This document shows, piece by piece, positions 8,606 to 16,576 of a DNA stretch of 64,000 bases; the stretch's first letter is position 1, and the number at the start of each line of letters is the position of its first letter. The stretch is from assembly GCA_052326585.1 (NCBI GenBank), contig JBKQLU010000013.1, positions 19,823-83,822 on the forward strand, in the 5' to 3' direction. The notes below the pieces were generated by a model. That model saw only the letters and a list, made by a program, of their open reading frames with translations, had not been told where the DNA came from and searched no databases. The position numbers and the translations under genes were made by a program. The DNA comes from JAPLJC01 sp052326585. Lineage in GTDB: Bacteria > Desulfobacterota > Desulfobaccia > Desulfobaccales > 0-14-0-80-60-11.

Positions 8606-9792
8606 CGGTCATTTACCTGGACAACAACGCCACCACCCAGGTGGATGCGGCCGTTCTGGAGGCGATGCTCCCTTACTACCACGAGTTCTACGGCAATCCC
8701 TCCAGCATGCACACCTTCGGAGGGCAGGTAGGCCGCCGGGTTTCGGAGGCCCGGGAACTGGTGGCGGCCCTCCTGGGCGCCGCCCCGGATGAGATCATCT
8801 TCACCAGTTGCGGCAGCGAGAGCGACAACACCGCCATCCGCTCGGCCCTGGCCACCTTTCCCGGCAAGCGCCACATCGTCACCTCCCGGGTGGAACACCC
8901 GGCCATCAACGCCCTGGTGGCCCATCTGGCCAAAGAGGGTTACCGGGTCACCGAACTGCCGGTGGACAGCCAGGGCCGCCTGGACCTGGATCTATACGAC
9001 CAGGCCCTCACCCCGGATACCGCCATCGCCTCCCTGATGTGGGCCAACAACGAGACCGGGGTCATCTTTCCGGTGGAGCAGGCCGCGGCCATGGCCCGCA
9101 ACAAGGGCATCCTGTTCCACACCGACGCGGTGCAGGCCGTGGGCAAGATTCCCATCGACCTCAGGCAAAACTCCATCGACATGCTCTCCCTGTCCGGCCA
9201 CAAACTGCACGCCGCCAAGGGAGTGGGGGTTCTATACCTGCGTAAAGGCACTAAATTCGCGCCTTTGCTAATCGGCGGCCATCAGGAAAAGGGGCGCCGG
9301 GGCGGCACCGAAAACGTCCCCTGCATTATCGGCTTGGGTTTGGCCTGCCAGTTGGCGGCCCAGCGGCTGGAGACGGAGAACACAGTGGTGAAAGCCCTGC
9401 GGGATAAACTGGAGAACGCCCTGTTGGCCAGCATCCCCCAAAGCCGGGTGAACGGCGACCGGGTGCAGCGCCTCCCCAATACCAGCAATATCAGCTTCGC
9501 CTCTATCGAAGGGGAAGCCATCCTCCTGTTGATCAATGAGCTGGGCATCTGCGCCTCCTCCGGCTCCGCCTGCACCTCGGGGTCCTTGCAGCCGTCCCAT
9601 GTGCTCCGGGCCATGGGCGTGCCCTTTACCATGGCTCACGGCTCCATTCGCTTAAGTCTCAGCGTTTTCAACACCGAGCGGGAAATCGACTATGTCATCG
9701 AAAAATTTCCGCCGATCATCGAAAAACTGCGGGCCCTGTCCCCCTACTGGGGGGTGGGCCAGGGCGTTTGCGCCACCATCGACGAAGGCTGA
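8602..9792 (+). CDS. nifS: Cysteine desulfurase NifS
   Basis: This 396-residue PLP enzyme takes sulfur from L-cysteine and hands it as persulfide to NifU. Visible marks are the N-terminal YLDNNATTQ, SCGSESDNTAI for cofactor binding, the PLP lysine K201 in LSGHKLHAAKGVG, and the persulfide cysteine C324 in SSGSACTSGSLQPSH, whose loop is of the class I NifS/IscS type. It overlaps nifU by 4 bases and is followed after 8 bases by a serine acetyltransferase gene, so sulfur use and cysteine supply share one operon. No IscR-like regulator is visible. Confidence 0.94.
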   Translation: MTVIYLDNNATTQVDAAVLEAMLPYYHEFYGNPSSMHTFGGQVGRRVSEARELVAALLGAAPDEIIFTSCGSESDNTAIRSALATFPGKRHIVTSRVEHPAINALVAHLAKEGYRVTELPVDSQGRLDLDLYDQALTPDTAIASLMWANNETGVIFPVEQAAAMARNKGILFHTDAVQAVGKIPIDLRQNSIDMLSLSGHKLHAAKGVGVLYLRKGTKFAPLLIGGHQEKGRRGGTENVPCIIGLGLACQLAAQRLETENTVVKALRDKLENALLASIPQSRVNGDRVQRLPNTSNISFASIEGEAILLLINELGICASSGSACTSGSLQPSHVLRAMGVPFTMAHGSIRLSLSVFNTEREIDYVIEKFPPIIEKLRALSPYWGVGQGVCATIDEG

Positions 9793-9800
9793 GGGAGACT

Positions 9801-10772
9801 ATGCCTGCCAAGACCCACCTGGAACCGGACCGTTGCAAGCTGGAGGCCAAGACCGCCCAGGAATTCCGGGAGGCCATCCCGCAGATCGTCGAGCAACTGG
9901 TGGCCTCCTGCCAGCTGGAAGACTGCTTCGACCACGTGGGCCCGGAGCCCATCCCCTCCCGGGACCAGGCGATCGACCTCATCCACCGGGCCTGCCGCCT
10001 CCTTTACCCCGGCTACTTTATCCGCAAGCGGGTGGATCAGATCAACCTGGGTTACTATTTCGGCCAGGAAGCAGTGGCCTTTTTTGAGGTCCTGTCCCAA
10101 CAGATTGCCCTGGCCATCCGCCACGAATGCCTGCGTTACGGCCTACCCTGCACCCATTGCCAAGAGCGGGGCCAGGAGGACGCCATTCGGTTTATGAGCC
10201 AGTTGCCCCGCCTGCGCCGCGCCCTGGCCAAAGACGTGCGGGCCGCTTATGATGGCGATCCCGCGGCCAAGAGCTTTGATGAGATCATCTTCAGCTATCC
10301 GGGCCAGTTTGCGGTCACCATCTACCGCCTGGCCCACCAACTGGTGGACCAGAACGTGCCCCTGATTCCCCGCATCATGACGGAATACGCCCACAGCCAG
10401 ACGGGGATCGACATCCACCCCGGGGCCCACATCGGCGAGAGCTTCTTTATCGATCACGGTACCGGCGTGGTGATCGGGGAGTCCACCGAGATCGGCGACC
10501 GGGTGCGGCTCTACCAGGGAGTGACCCTGGGAGCCCTATCCCTGCCCCGGGAACAGGTGGAGTCCCTGCGCCAGGCCAAGCGCCACCCCACGGTCCAGGA
10601 CGACGTCATCATCTATGCCCAGGCCACCATCCTGGGGGGTAAAACCGTCATCGGGGCGCGCTCCGTCATCGGCGGCAACGTCTGGCTCACAGCCTCAGTG
10701 CCTCCGGACACCAGGGTCTTTTTGAAGAAGCCGGAGCTGATTTACCTGGGCAAAAAGAGCGGCAAGAAGTAG
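9801..10772 (+). CDS. cysE: Serine O-acetyltransferase (EpsC/CysE type)
   Basis: The protein acetylates L-serine from acetyl-CoA, the first step of cysteine synthesis. The ATG at 9801 (MPAKTHLEPDRC) follows GAGGGAG; an upstream extension lies in nifS and is unlikely. The 323 residues comprise a long alpha-helical N-terminal region (about 1-190) and a C-terminal left-handed beta-helix with hexapeptide repeats. That helix contains IDIHPGAHIGESFFIDHGTG, where the catalytic histidine lies, then VVIGESTEIGDRVRLYQGVTLG. The extended N-terminus matches the EpsC group. Position directly behind nifS and about 145 bases before cysK links cysteine synthesis with cysteine desulfuration. Confidence 0.9.
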   Translation: MPAKTHLEPDRCKLEAKTAQEFREAIPQIVEQLVASCQLEDCFDHVGPEPIPSRDQAIDLIHRACRLLYPGYFIRKRVDQINLGYYFGQEAVAFFEVLSQQIALAIRHECLRYGLPCTHCQERGQEDAIRFMSQLPRLRRALAKDVRAAYDGDPAAKSFDEIIFSYPGQFAVTIYRLAHQLVDQNVPLIPRIMTEYAHSQTGIDIHPGAHIGESFFIDHGTGVVIGESTEIGDRVRLYQGVTLGALSLPREQVESLRQAKRHPTVQDDVIIYAQATILGGKTVIGARSVIGGNVWLTASVPPDTRVFLKKPELIYLGKKSGKK

Positions 10773-10810
10773 CCTGGTGCCCGTGGCCCGGCTTTGTGTC
10801 GCTATTATGA

Positions 10811-10843
10811 GATTCTTCGGTTGCGGCGCGCCCTCAGAATGAC
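10811..10843. repeat. Probable dispersed repeat fragment (ATTCTTCGG..CAGAATGACA type)
   Basis: GATTCTTCGG ends one arm and CCTCAGAATGACA the other, giving an imperfect inverted repeat (ATTCT at 10812, AGAAT at 10836). This resembles a short GC-rich repeat I recall as common in intergenic spaces of diverse bacterial genomes. Only one copy is seen in this window, so its repeat status rests on recall rather than on counting here. Confidence 0.4.
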
Positions 10844-10870
10844 AAAAATGGGGGCTTCCGCAGAGGTCTC

Positions 10871-10898
10871 AACTTTGAACTTTGAACCTCGACCTTAG
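10871..10898. repeat. Degenerate tandem heptanucleotide repeat, 4 units
   Basis: Four consecutive 7-base units read AACTTTG, AACTTTG, AACCTCG and ACCTTAG. They end 4 bases before the cysK ribosome-binding site (CCGGAGG at 10903). The unit length equals that of three other arrays in this window. Confidence 0.6.
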
Positions 10899-10917
10899 CA
10901 ATTCCGGAGGGCTGAAA

Positions 10918-11847
10918 ATGAGCGGCATCCTTTCCGATCTCATGCAGGCCGTGGGGGAAACTCCGCTGGTGCGCCTCAACGCCCTGGGCCGGGGCCTGCC
11001 CGGCGTCCTGGTGGCCAAGCTGGAGTCCATGAACCCCCTGGGCAGCGTCAAGGACCGCATCGGGGCGGCCATGATCCAGGCGGCTGAGGCCCAGGGCCTG
11101 GTTACCCCGGACACCCTGATCGTGGAACCCACCAGCGGCAACACCGGCATCGCCCTGGCCTTCGTCTGCGCCGCCCGGAAATATCGCCTCATCCTCACCA
11201 TGCCCGAGACCATGAGCCTGGAGCGCCGCAAGCTTTTGAAGCACCTGGCCGCGGAACTGGTGCTCACCCCGGGCAGCCAGGGGATGACCGGGGCCATCAA
11301 CCGGGCCCAAGAGATAGTGGCTGAGACCAGGGGGGCCTTCATGCCCAACCAGTTCGCCAACCCGGCCAACCCGGAGGTGCACCGCCGCACCACCGCCGAG
11401 GAGATCTGGCGGGACACCGGGGGCGCCGTGGATATCCTGGTGTCCGGGGTGGGCACCGGGGGCACCATCACCGGGGTCGCCGAAGTGATCAAGGCTCGCA
11501 AACCCTCTTTCCAGGCGGTGGCGGTGGAGCCCGCGGCCTCGCCGGTGCTCTCCGGCGGCGCACCCGGCCCCCATAAGATCCAGGGCCTCGGCGCCGGCTT
11601 CATCCCCGAGATCCTCAATACCCGGATCATTGACGAAATCATCCCGGTGAGCAACGAGGCCGCCTTCGACACCGCCCGCCAGGTGGCCCGGCAGGAGGGC
11701 ATCCTCTGCGGCATCTCCTCCGGGGCCGCGGTCTTTGCCGCGCGCACGCTGGCCGCCCGGCCCGAAAACCAGGGCAGACTCATCGTGGTGATTCTCCCCA
11801 GCACCGGCGAGCGCTACCTGAGCACCGAACTCTTTGCCCAGGACTGA
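10918..11847 (+). CDS. cysK: Cysteine synthase A (O-acetylserine sulfhydrylase)
   Basis: This 309-residue fold-type II PLP enzyme condenses O-acetylserine with sulfide to make cysteine. The PLP lysine is K45 in MNPLGSVKDRIG; the substrate loop EPTSGNTGIALAF and phosphate-binding GVGTGGTITGV are intact. The ATG at 10918 follows CCGGAGG; a longer frame starting at 10882 would run through the heptanucleotide repeat and is unlikely. The C-terminus ends TGERYLSTELF, the usual CysK ending. Placement after the CysE-type gene completes the serine-to-cysteine route beside the NifS consumer. Confidence 0.94.
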   Translation: MSGILSDLMQAVGETPLVRLNALGRGLPGVLVAKLESMNPLGSVKDRIGAAMIQAAEAQGLVTPDTLIVEPTSGNTGIALAFVCAARKYRLILTMPETMSLERRKLLKHLAAELVLTPGSQGMTGAINRAQEIVAETRGAFMPNQFANPANPEVHRRTTAEEIWRDTGGAVDILVSGVGTGGTITGVAEVIKARKPSFQAVAVEPAASPVLSGGAPGPHKIQGLGAGFIPEILNTRIIDEIIPVSNEAAFDTARQVARQEGILCGISSGAAVFAARTLAARPENQGRLIVVILPSTGERYLSTELFAQD

Positions 11848-12056
11848 GCCAAAGAGTGGCACAGGCTTCCAACCGAAAGCGAAAAGCGCGAGGCTAAGGT
11901 TGCATTTTCTTAACCTGGTCATTATCATCAGTCCCGTTCCTGGCAGGGGGATAGGATCAGGGGGCTGGTGGGGTTTCGGCAAGGATATAAATCGACATTT
12001 CCCGGGAAGGGGAATAACCCCAGAATACCAGCATACCGAACAGCAAAGGGGAGACG

Positions 12057-12476
12057 ATGTATAAAAAAATCTTATTGGCCTATGATGGCTCCGAAGTTGC
12101 GAAGCTGGCGGTGGCGGCCGGGCTCAATCTGGCGAAGATCCACGGCGCCGAACTGTGGGCCTTGACGGTGCAGGAGAGTCGTCCCCGGGTCGGCGGCCCG
12201 GTTGATGAGGTGCAGGGAGGGAAGGAGCCGGTCGACCGGCAATATGCCAAACTGTTGGAGGGCGTCGAGAAACTCGCCCAAGAAGCGGGCATCGAGTTGA
12301 AGACCCTGGCGCGCGTAGGGCTTCCCGCCAAGGTCATCCTCGACGTGGCCAAAGAGGGTGGCTTTGACCTGATCATCCTGGGCCACATCGGGCTTGCCGA
12401 AATGTGGGAGCTTATGGGCACCACCGCCGAAAAGGTGAGCCGTCACGCCCCTTGCAGCGTCATGATTGTGCGGTAA
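12057..12476 (+). CDS. Universal stress protein (UspA family)
   Basis: This 139-residue single-domain Usp protein begins MYKKILLAYDGSEVAK, the family opening with the ATP-contacting aspartate. It ends with the ATP-binding pattern GHIGLAEMWELMGTTAEKVS followed by HAPCSVMIVR. Such proteins bind ATP or act in stress survival. GGGGAG lies a few bases before the ATG. It faces, convergently, a second Usp gene 106 bases away, so the two were probably duplicated and inverted or share stress control. Confidence 0.92.
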   Translation: MYKKILLAYDGSEVAKLAVAAGLNLAKIHGAELWALTVQESRPRVGGPVDEVQGGKEPVDRQYAKLLEGVEKLAQEAGIELKTLARVGLPAKVILDVAKEGGFDLIILGHIGLAEMWELMGTTAEKVSRHAPCSVMIVR

Positions 12477-12582
12477 TCGGATCGCCCAGCAATGATGCCA
12501 GGCACGGCCAGGAGGTCTCCAAAACGAGGCAGGATTAAGCGACCCTGAATGAGGCGCCGGCAAACTATTTCACTTCCCGGGG

Positions 12583-13008
12583 CTAGCGCACGATAAGCAC
12601 GCTGCAGGGCGCGTGGCGGCTCACCTTTTCGGCGGTGGTGCCCAGGAGGGACCTGAACACCTTCGAAAGCCCGGCATGGCCCACCAGGATCAGATCAAAC
12701 CTGCCCTCTGCGGCCGCATCCACGATAGTCTTGGCGGGATGCCCCGTGCGGATCTCGGTCTTCAGTTCGACCCCGGCCTTATGCGCCCGCTTTTGGGCCT
12801 CCTCCAAAAAATGCTCACAGCGCTGGTAGCCGGAGGTCCTTTCCTTCAGGACCTTTTTATCCAGGCTGGTGGCGGCGCCGGGCGGTTGCTCCTGGACCGC
12901 CAGGGCCACGAGTTCCGCGTGGTGGAGTTTAGCCAGTTTAATCCCGGCCTCCAGCCCTTTCTTGGCCTCTTCCGAGTCGTCGTAAGCCATCAGGAATCTT
13001 TTAAACAT
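12583..13008 (-). CDS. Universal stress protein (UspA family)
   Basis: A second 141-residue Usp protein starts MFKRFLMAYDDSEEAKKG and ends with the ATP-binding GHAGLSKVFRSLLGTTAEKVS and the same HAPCSVLIVR tail as its convergent neighbour. The close C-terminal match points to paralogy. AGGAGG lies about 6 bases before the ATG. No partner gene shares its strand nearby, apart from the small gene upstream at 13181-13654. Confidence 0.92.
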   Translation of the reverse strand: MFKRFLMAYDDSEEAKKGLEAGIKLAKLHHAELVALAVQEQPPGAATSLDKKVLKERTSGYQRCEHFLEEAQKRAHKAGVELKTEIRTGHPAKTIVDAAAEGRFDLILVGHAGLSKVFRSLLGTTAEKVSRHAPCSVLIVR

Positions 13009-13141
13009 TGCGTTCCTCCTAAGAGTATCCTCAGCCCGGCAATGTCAGGATTAGCCTGGCTCGGACGCAGGATAGCACAAACATCTGGCAAAATGCATCT
13101 TTTTCGCAGGTTCCCGCGGCCCTGGGGCCCGCCCCGCGACA

Positions 13142-13176
13142 ACCGCAAACCCCAAACCTGTAGCCGCAGTCAGTCT
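13142..13176. repeat. Degenerate tandem heptanucleotide repeat, about 5 units
   Basis: Seven-base units read ACCGCAA, ACCCCAA, ACCTGTA, GCCGCAG and TCAGTCT, the last two being weak. They lie between the Usp gene start and the small gene ending at 13181. The first unit is identical to one in the array at 36884. Confidence 0.45.
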
Positions 13177-13180
13177 TAAC

Positions 13181-13654
13181 TCAGGCAAGGCGCAGTTGCG
13201 CCAGCGAGGCCCGGGCGCCGCCGCCGCTGATGTCCGGAACAATCTTTAATTCGAGCGCCGTCACCCCGTCCAAATCGAGATTGTAGTCTTCGACTTGGCG
13301 CCGGGCGTCCGGCGGACTGAAGTTGTACTGCTGGCGCAAGATCTCCCGGTACGACTTGCCGCCGTCCGGTGACCACCTTAAAACGAATTCCTGGGTCCGC
13401 GCCTGCTCATCTTCATGGAACACCAGGTGGATCCGTGCAAGTCTCAGCGGCTCATCAAACAGGAGGCGGAGCGTCTGCTCCCCAGGCTGGTCAGCCCGCC
13501 AACCCGAACCCATATCCGGAATCAGCGCCGATTCAATCGGGTACCCGGCAGCTTCGGAGGTGATTTCGACCTGGGCCAGGCGCTCCAGGTCCAGCCAGCC
13601 CGGTACCGCGGCTGCGGCCTCACGAGGGCCATGGGTGATTATGCGTTTGCGCAT
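13181..13654 (-). CDS. Hypothetical protein, galactose-binding-like (F5/8C-like) fold suspected
   Basis: This 157-residue protein has no signal peptide. The middle, GEQTLRLLFDEPLRLARIHL then FVLRWSPDGGKSYREILRQQ, alternates short hydrophobic strands in the way seen in F5/8 type C and other galactose-binding-like beta-sandwiches. DLDGVTALELKIVPDISGG near the end matches the last strands of that fold. I recognise no catalytic residues. It reads toward the Usp gene 172 bases downstream and may be co-transcribed with it. Family assignment is tentative; that it is a real gene is supported by the clean frame and good codon use. Confidence 0.65.
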   Translation of the reverse strand: MRKRIITHGPREAAAAVPGWLDLERLAQVEITSEAAGYPIESALIPDMGSGWRADQPGEQTLRLLFDEPLRLARIHLVFHEDEQARTQEFVLRWSPDGGKSYREILRQQYNFSPPDARRQVEDYNLDLDGVTALELKIVPDISGGGARASLAQLRLA

Positions 13655-13818
13655 CTAAAACTCCTTATTCCCCGCATCTATTAAGAAGAACCCATACGGG
13701 AGCGGATTTTTATTTTTTCGCCTAAGTCCCTCAATAAGGTGCTGCTGGAATAAGTCCCCAATTATTTTAGGAGCTCCGGGGGAGAACGCAAGAGGCGGCG
13801 GGATTTATTTTAAATAGC

Positions 13819-13846
13819 TTGACATTGGGCATTTTTCTCGTAATAT
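13819..13846 (+). promoter_or_regulatory. Sigma-70-type promoter for the cold-shock gene
   Basis: TTGACA at 13819 and TAATAT at 13841 are separated by 16 bases. The predicted transcript start near 13853 leaves a leader of about 150 bases before the cold-shock gene, the long leader typical of cold-shock mRNAs. Sits in an otherwise gene-free stretch (13655-14005). Confidence 0.6.
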
Positions 13847-13899
13847 ATATTCAGTTTAGCATGTCAGACTGAAAGCCGGGCCGTGAGTCCTGGATAATG

Positions 13900-13936
13900 A
13901 TCGGACGGGTTGCTAAGTCTCCCGGCCGATTTTTTT
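13900..13936 (+). terminator. Hairpin plus T-run inside the cold-shock leader (possible attenuator)
   Basis: ATCGG (13900) pairs with CCGAT (13926), and inner GGG with CCC, across an 11-base loop. A run of seven T residues follows directly. It lies between the predicted promoter and the cold-shock start codon, so it may end transcription early unless the leader refolds. Confidence 0.45.
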
Positions 13937-14005
13937 CACTGACTGCTGTGCGGCCCTGCTTTTTTGGCAGGTATATCTTTGCAGCACCAAGGAAAGAGGT
14001 TTCAA

Positions 14006-14209
14006 ATGAAAGAGACTGGTACAGTAAAATGGTTTAATGATTCCAAGGGTTTTGGCTTCATCACCCGGGAGAACGGCCCCGATGTCTTCGTACATCACAG
14101 CGCCATCCAGGGCGAGGGCTTTCATTCCCTGGCGGAAGAACAAGCGGTGGAATTTGAAGTAACCCAGGGCCCCAAAGGGCCCCAGGCTCAAAACGTAGTA
14201 AAGCTGTAG
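14006..14209 (+). CDS. Cold-shock domain protein (CspA family)
   Basis: This 67-residue nucleic-acid chaperone has the complete cold-shock fold: GTVKWFND, RNP1 KGFGFI (14-19) and RNP2 DVFVHH (26-31), then FEVTQGPKGPQAQNV. Such proteins bind single-stranded RNA and DNA and melt secondary structure. The ATG at 14006 follows AAAGAGG; an upstream extension to 13964 would add unconserved residues. It has its own promoter, long leader and strong downstream terminator, so it is a monocistronic unit. Confidence 0.95.
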   Translation: MKETGTVKWFNDSKGFGFITRENGPDVFVHHSAIQGEGFHSLAEEQAVEFEVTQGPKGPQAQNVVKL

Positions 14210-14221
14210 GCAGAACCTGAC

Positions 14222-14268
14222 GGCCGGAACTCCGGTGGTCTCCGGACCACGGAGTTCCGGCCTTTTTT
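14222..14268 (+). terminator. Rho-independent terminator after the cold-shock gene
   Basis: A long stem pairs GGCCGGAACTCCG (14222) with CGGAGTTCCGGCC (ending 14262), extended by GGTC/GACC with one bulge. TTTTTT follows. It lies 12 bases after the stop codon. Confidence 0.9.
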
Positions 14269-14342
14269 GCCCCAACGCCTGGGAAAGACCTGACGGCCAA
14301 AGACTCCGGCAAAGCATCCCGGCAAACCAACGAGGAGAAGAT

Positions 14343-14627
14343 ATGGGTACGAGATTATACGTGGGCAATCTATCCCACGACACGACCGAAACAGCACTGC
14401 AGACCCTTTTTTCCGAGGCTGGTGAAGTGGCCTCGACCAAGATCATCACCGACCGGCAGACAGGCCAGCCCCGGGGCTTCGGCTTTGTGGAGATGGAAAC
14501 CAAGCTGGAAGGCGAGAAGGCCATTTCCATGTTCAACGGCCGGGATTTAGACGGACGCCCTCTGACAGTCAACGAAGCCAAGCCCCAACAAAAAAGCGGA
14601 TTTGGCGGTGGCGGTTACCGGCATTAA
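14343..14627 (+). CDS. RRM-domain RNA-binding protein
   Basis: This 94-residue protein is a single RNA-recognition motif: RNP2 LYVGNL (5-10) and RNP1 RGFGFVEM (44-51), followed by a short glycine-rich tail (GFGGGGYRH). It matches the small cyanobacterial and proteobacterial Rbp type, thought to be cold-induced RNA chaperones. The ATG at 14343 follows GAGGAG; the longer frame runs through the preceding terminator. Lying next to a cold-shock protein fits a shared role in RNA handling at low temperature, but separate terminators show separate transcripts. Confidence 0.93.
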   Translation: MGTRLYVGNLSHDTTETALQTLFSEAGEVASTKIITDRQTGQPRGFGFVEMETKLEGEKAISMFNGRDLDGRPLTVNEAKPQQKSGFGGGGYRH

Positions 14628-14690
14628 CCGGGCTCGGGAGGCCGCAGGCGGGCAGCTTAGGTTTCCCGCCCCCTGGTTTCCCGGTTTTCA

Positions 14691-14714
14691 AAAGGCGGCT
14701 CCTGGGCCGCCTTT
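14691..14714 (+). terminator. Hairpin after the RRM gene, probable terminator
   Basis: AAAGGCGGC (14691) pairs with GCCGCCTTT (14706) around a six-base loop. The T-run is short (TTT then CCTATT), so termination may be partial. Confidence 0.6.
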
Positions 14715-14892
14715 CCTATTGAGGGACCAAACTTAACACCATTTTCCTGTTTCTGCCGGATACCACAGGCTGTCCTGAGCAGCCCCAAGCGGGGCTCTCT
14801 CAGAACCAATAGAGAGAAGAGCGAGGGTAATCCGACTGATTGAGTCTAGCGCGATCGGTTGGGTGAGAGGCGCTCGAGGAGCGATCATTAAG

Positions 14893-15546
14893 ATGGAGAA
14901 AATTGTTCTGAAAGCTACCAAGCGTGACGTAGTCGGCAGACAGGTGGGCGCCTTGCGCCGCCAGGGGAAACTTCCCGCCGTGCTGTATGGACACCGCTTC
15001 GAGACGACGCCGATCCTGCTGGATGCCTATGAGGGGTCGCAGACGTTGTCCCGCCTGACCTCGTCCAGCCTGCTGACGATCGACCTGGATGGGAAGGAGT
15101 ACCTGGCGCAGGTGCGGGAGAAACAGCGCGATATTATCAAGAATTGCCTGCTGCATGTAGACTTCCAGGTCGTATTGCTCACTGAGAAGATGCACGCCAA
15201 GGTCGGCATCGAGCTGACGGGCGCGGCCCCGGCAGTCAAGAACTTCAACGCCATGATCCACACCGGCCTGACCGCCATTGAGGTCGAGTGCATGCCACAG
15301 GACCTGCCGGAGCGGGTCGTGGTCGACATCTCCGTCCTGGCCAAGATCGGCGACAGCATCCGCGTGCACGATGTCGTCCTTTCAGATAAGGTGAAAATCC
15401 TGGCCGACCGGGAAGAGGTCATCGCCATTGCCACCGCCCCCAAGAAAGAGGAGGTCGCCGTCGAGGCCCCGGTTGTAGAGGAAGTCGTCCCCGAGGAGAT
15501 CGAACGCGGCAAGAAGGAAAAAGCCCCCAAAGAAGGCAAGGAATAA
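14893..15546 (+). CDS. rplY: 50S ribosomal protein L25 / general stress protein Ctc
   Basis: This 217-residue protein is the long Ctc form of L25, which binds 5S rRNA in the large ribosomal subunit. The N-terminal L25 domain reads RDVVGRQVGALRRQGKLPAVLYGHRFE and the second beta domain follows from about residue 95. The C-terminal tail is acidic then lysine-rich (EEVVPEEIERGKKEK), common in this family. I placed the start at the ATG at 14893 (MEKIVLKA); CGAGGAG lies 12 bases upstream. The usual neighbour pth is absent. A strong terminator follows at once. Confidence 0.93.
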   Translation: MEKIVLKATKRDVVGRQVGALRRQGKLPAVLYGHRFETTPILLDAYEGSQTLSRLTSSSLLTIDLDGKEYLAQVREKQRDIIKNCLLHVDFQVVLLTEKMHAKVGIELTGAAPAVKNFNAMIHTGLTAIEVECMPQDLPERVVVDISVLAKIGDSIRVHDVVLSDKVKILADREEVIAIATAPKKEEVAVEAPVVEEVVPEEIERGKKEKAPKEGKE

Positions 15547-15568
15547 TAATCCCTCTGCTGCATAAAGA

Positions 15569-15602
15569 ACGGCGGTGCGTTAAACACCGCCGTTTTTTTT
15601 TA
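15569..15602 (+). terminator. Rho-independent terminator after rplY
   Basis: ACGGCGGTG (15569) pairs perfectly with CACCGCCGT (15585) across a seven-base loop and runs into eight T residues. Confidence 0.93.
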
Positions 15603-15770
15603 GTTAAAAATTTTCATAATCCTCCCGGGAGGATTATTGTTATGACCGGAAACTGTCAAGACGCTGAAGACTTTCGCCCTGAGATATCCAGGGTTTGAGG
15701 GCCAGGAAAGCCCGGCTTATGGAAAAATTACCAGGCGCAGCCGGCGGGTTGCCTAATTCATGGCAATTTA

Positions 15771-15779
15771 TGCTATCAT
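15771..15779 (+). promoter_or_regulatory. Candidate extended -10 promoter with overlapping palindrome
   Basis: TGCTATCAT is an extended -10 element. Upstream, TTGCC (15749) and GGCAA (15762) form an 8-base-spaced inverted repeat over the -35 area and could be an operator. It would drive the lipoprotein gene at 15977 with a leader of about 190 bases. The rest of 15603-15976 holds nothing I recognise. Confidence 0.4.
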
Positions 15780-15976
15780 GACAGCGGCGAAAGGAATCGG
15801 CTTCAAGAACGGAAACTTTCGGAGTTTTCCCCCATCCCGGAGGTCCCAAAAACCATTTTTGCAGCGGTGGCCAGGGCTGCCGCACAATCCCGGTTTACGG
15901 TTGCTTTTTACGGGGAAGGGCGATATTTTTTGGAGTCGCGGGCGGGGACCAGGGCAGGATCAGGAGGCAGAGAATT

Positions 15977-16519
15977 ATGAAGATGAAAGGGCTTATATTG
16001 ATATTGTTAAGTCTCCTTTTGCTGTCCTGTAGCAGCACCCCGGTTTTTGAAGAGCAAGCAAAGACTTTTTTCACATTATTACAAAATCACCAATTTGACA
16101 AATGTGTTGATATGGACTACGCCTACCAAGTCAAGATGGCCAAAATTAATGAGGAGCCCCAGTTTAAACAATTGGACCTGGCTTTAAAACTCCGTAGCGA
16201 TATTAAAGCTGACTACTTCGATATGAATAAAGAGAGCAGCATAGCATACCTATTTATGTACCCTTGCACCTGGCAGCTATTGGAGTCTAAGAATACCACC
16301 AGCGAAATCGGCGACATAACCTTCCCGGTTTATCGGATATATGCAGTGGTGAAATATCAATCTATGGATCAGTCGCCTGATGCAGTTCCGCTGTTGCTTA
16401 AAGCCGAGGCAATTCACAATAATAATTATAAAGTGAAGGAAATAACCTTCCATATTGATTTGGACCCGGATAACGCCTGGTATATCGGCTGGGGCACCGA
16501 CCAACATGTGCCATGGTAG
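15977..16519 (+). CDS. Hypothetical lipoprotein
   Basis: This 180-residue protein has a lipoprotein signal: MKMKGLILILLSLLLLSC with the lipidated cysteine at 18. The mature part is small and soluble-looking, with FEEQAKTFFTLLQNHQFDKC resembling the start of DUF4878/NTF2-like secreted proteins, but I cannot assign it. CAGGAGG lies 10 bases before the ATG. Its base composition is more AT-rich than its neighbours, suggesting a different origin. It converges on the acyl-CoA ligase gene, 57 bases apart, with no clear terminator between them. Confidence 0.75.
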   Translation: MKMKGLILILLSLLLLSCSSTPVFEEQAKTFFTLLQNHQFDKCVDMDYAYQVKMAKINEEPQFKQLDLALKLRSDIKADYFDMNKESSIAYLFMYPCTWQLLESKNTTSEIGDITFPVYRIYAVVKYQSMDQSPDAVPLLLKAEAIHNNNYKVKEITFHIDLDPDNAWYIGWGTDQHVPW

Positions 16520-16576
16520 CCCTCGGTCTGGGCGCGGGCTCTCCCTGACCACCATCGCTTGATCTCTTCCGGAAAA

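Noticed and set aside
10834..11982. 382-codon open frame antisense to cysK
   Set aside because: Antisense shadow; cysK has full catalytic motifs on the plus strand.
15679..15684. CTGAGA resembling the TPP riboswitch core
   Set aside because: The other conserved THI-box segments are absent and the downstream gene is unrelated to thiamine.
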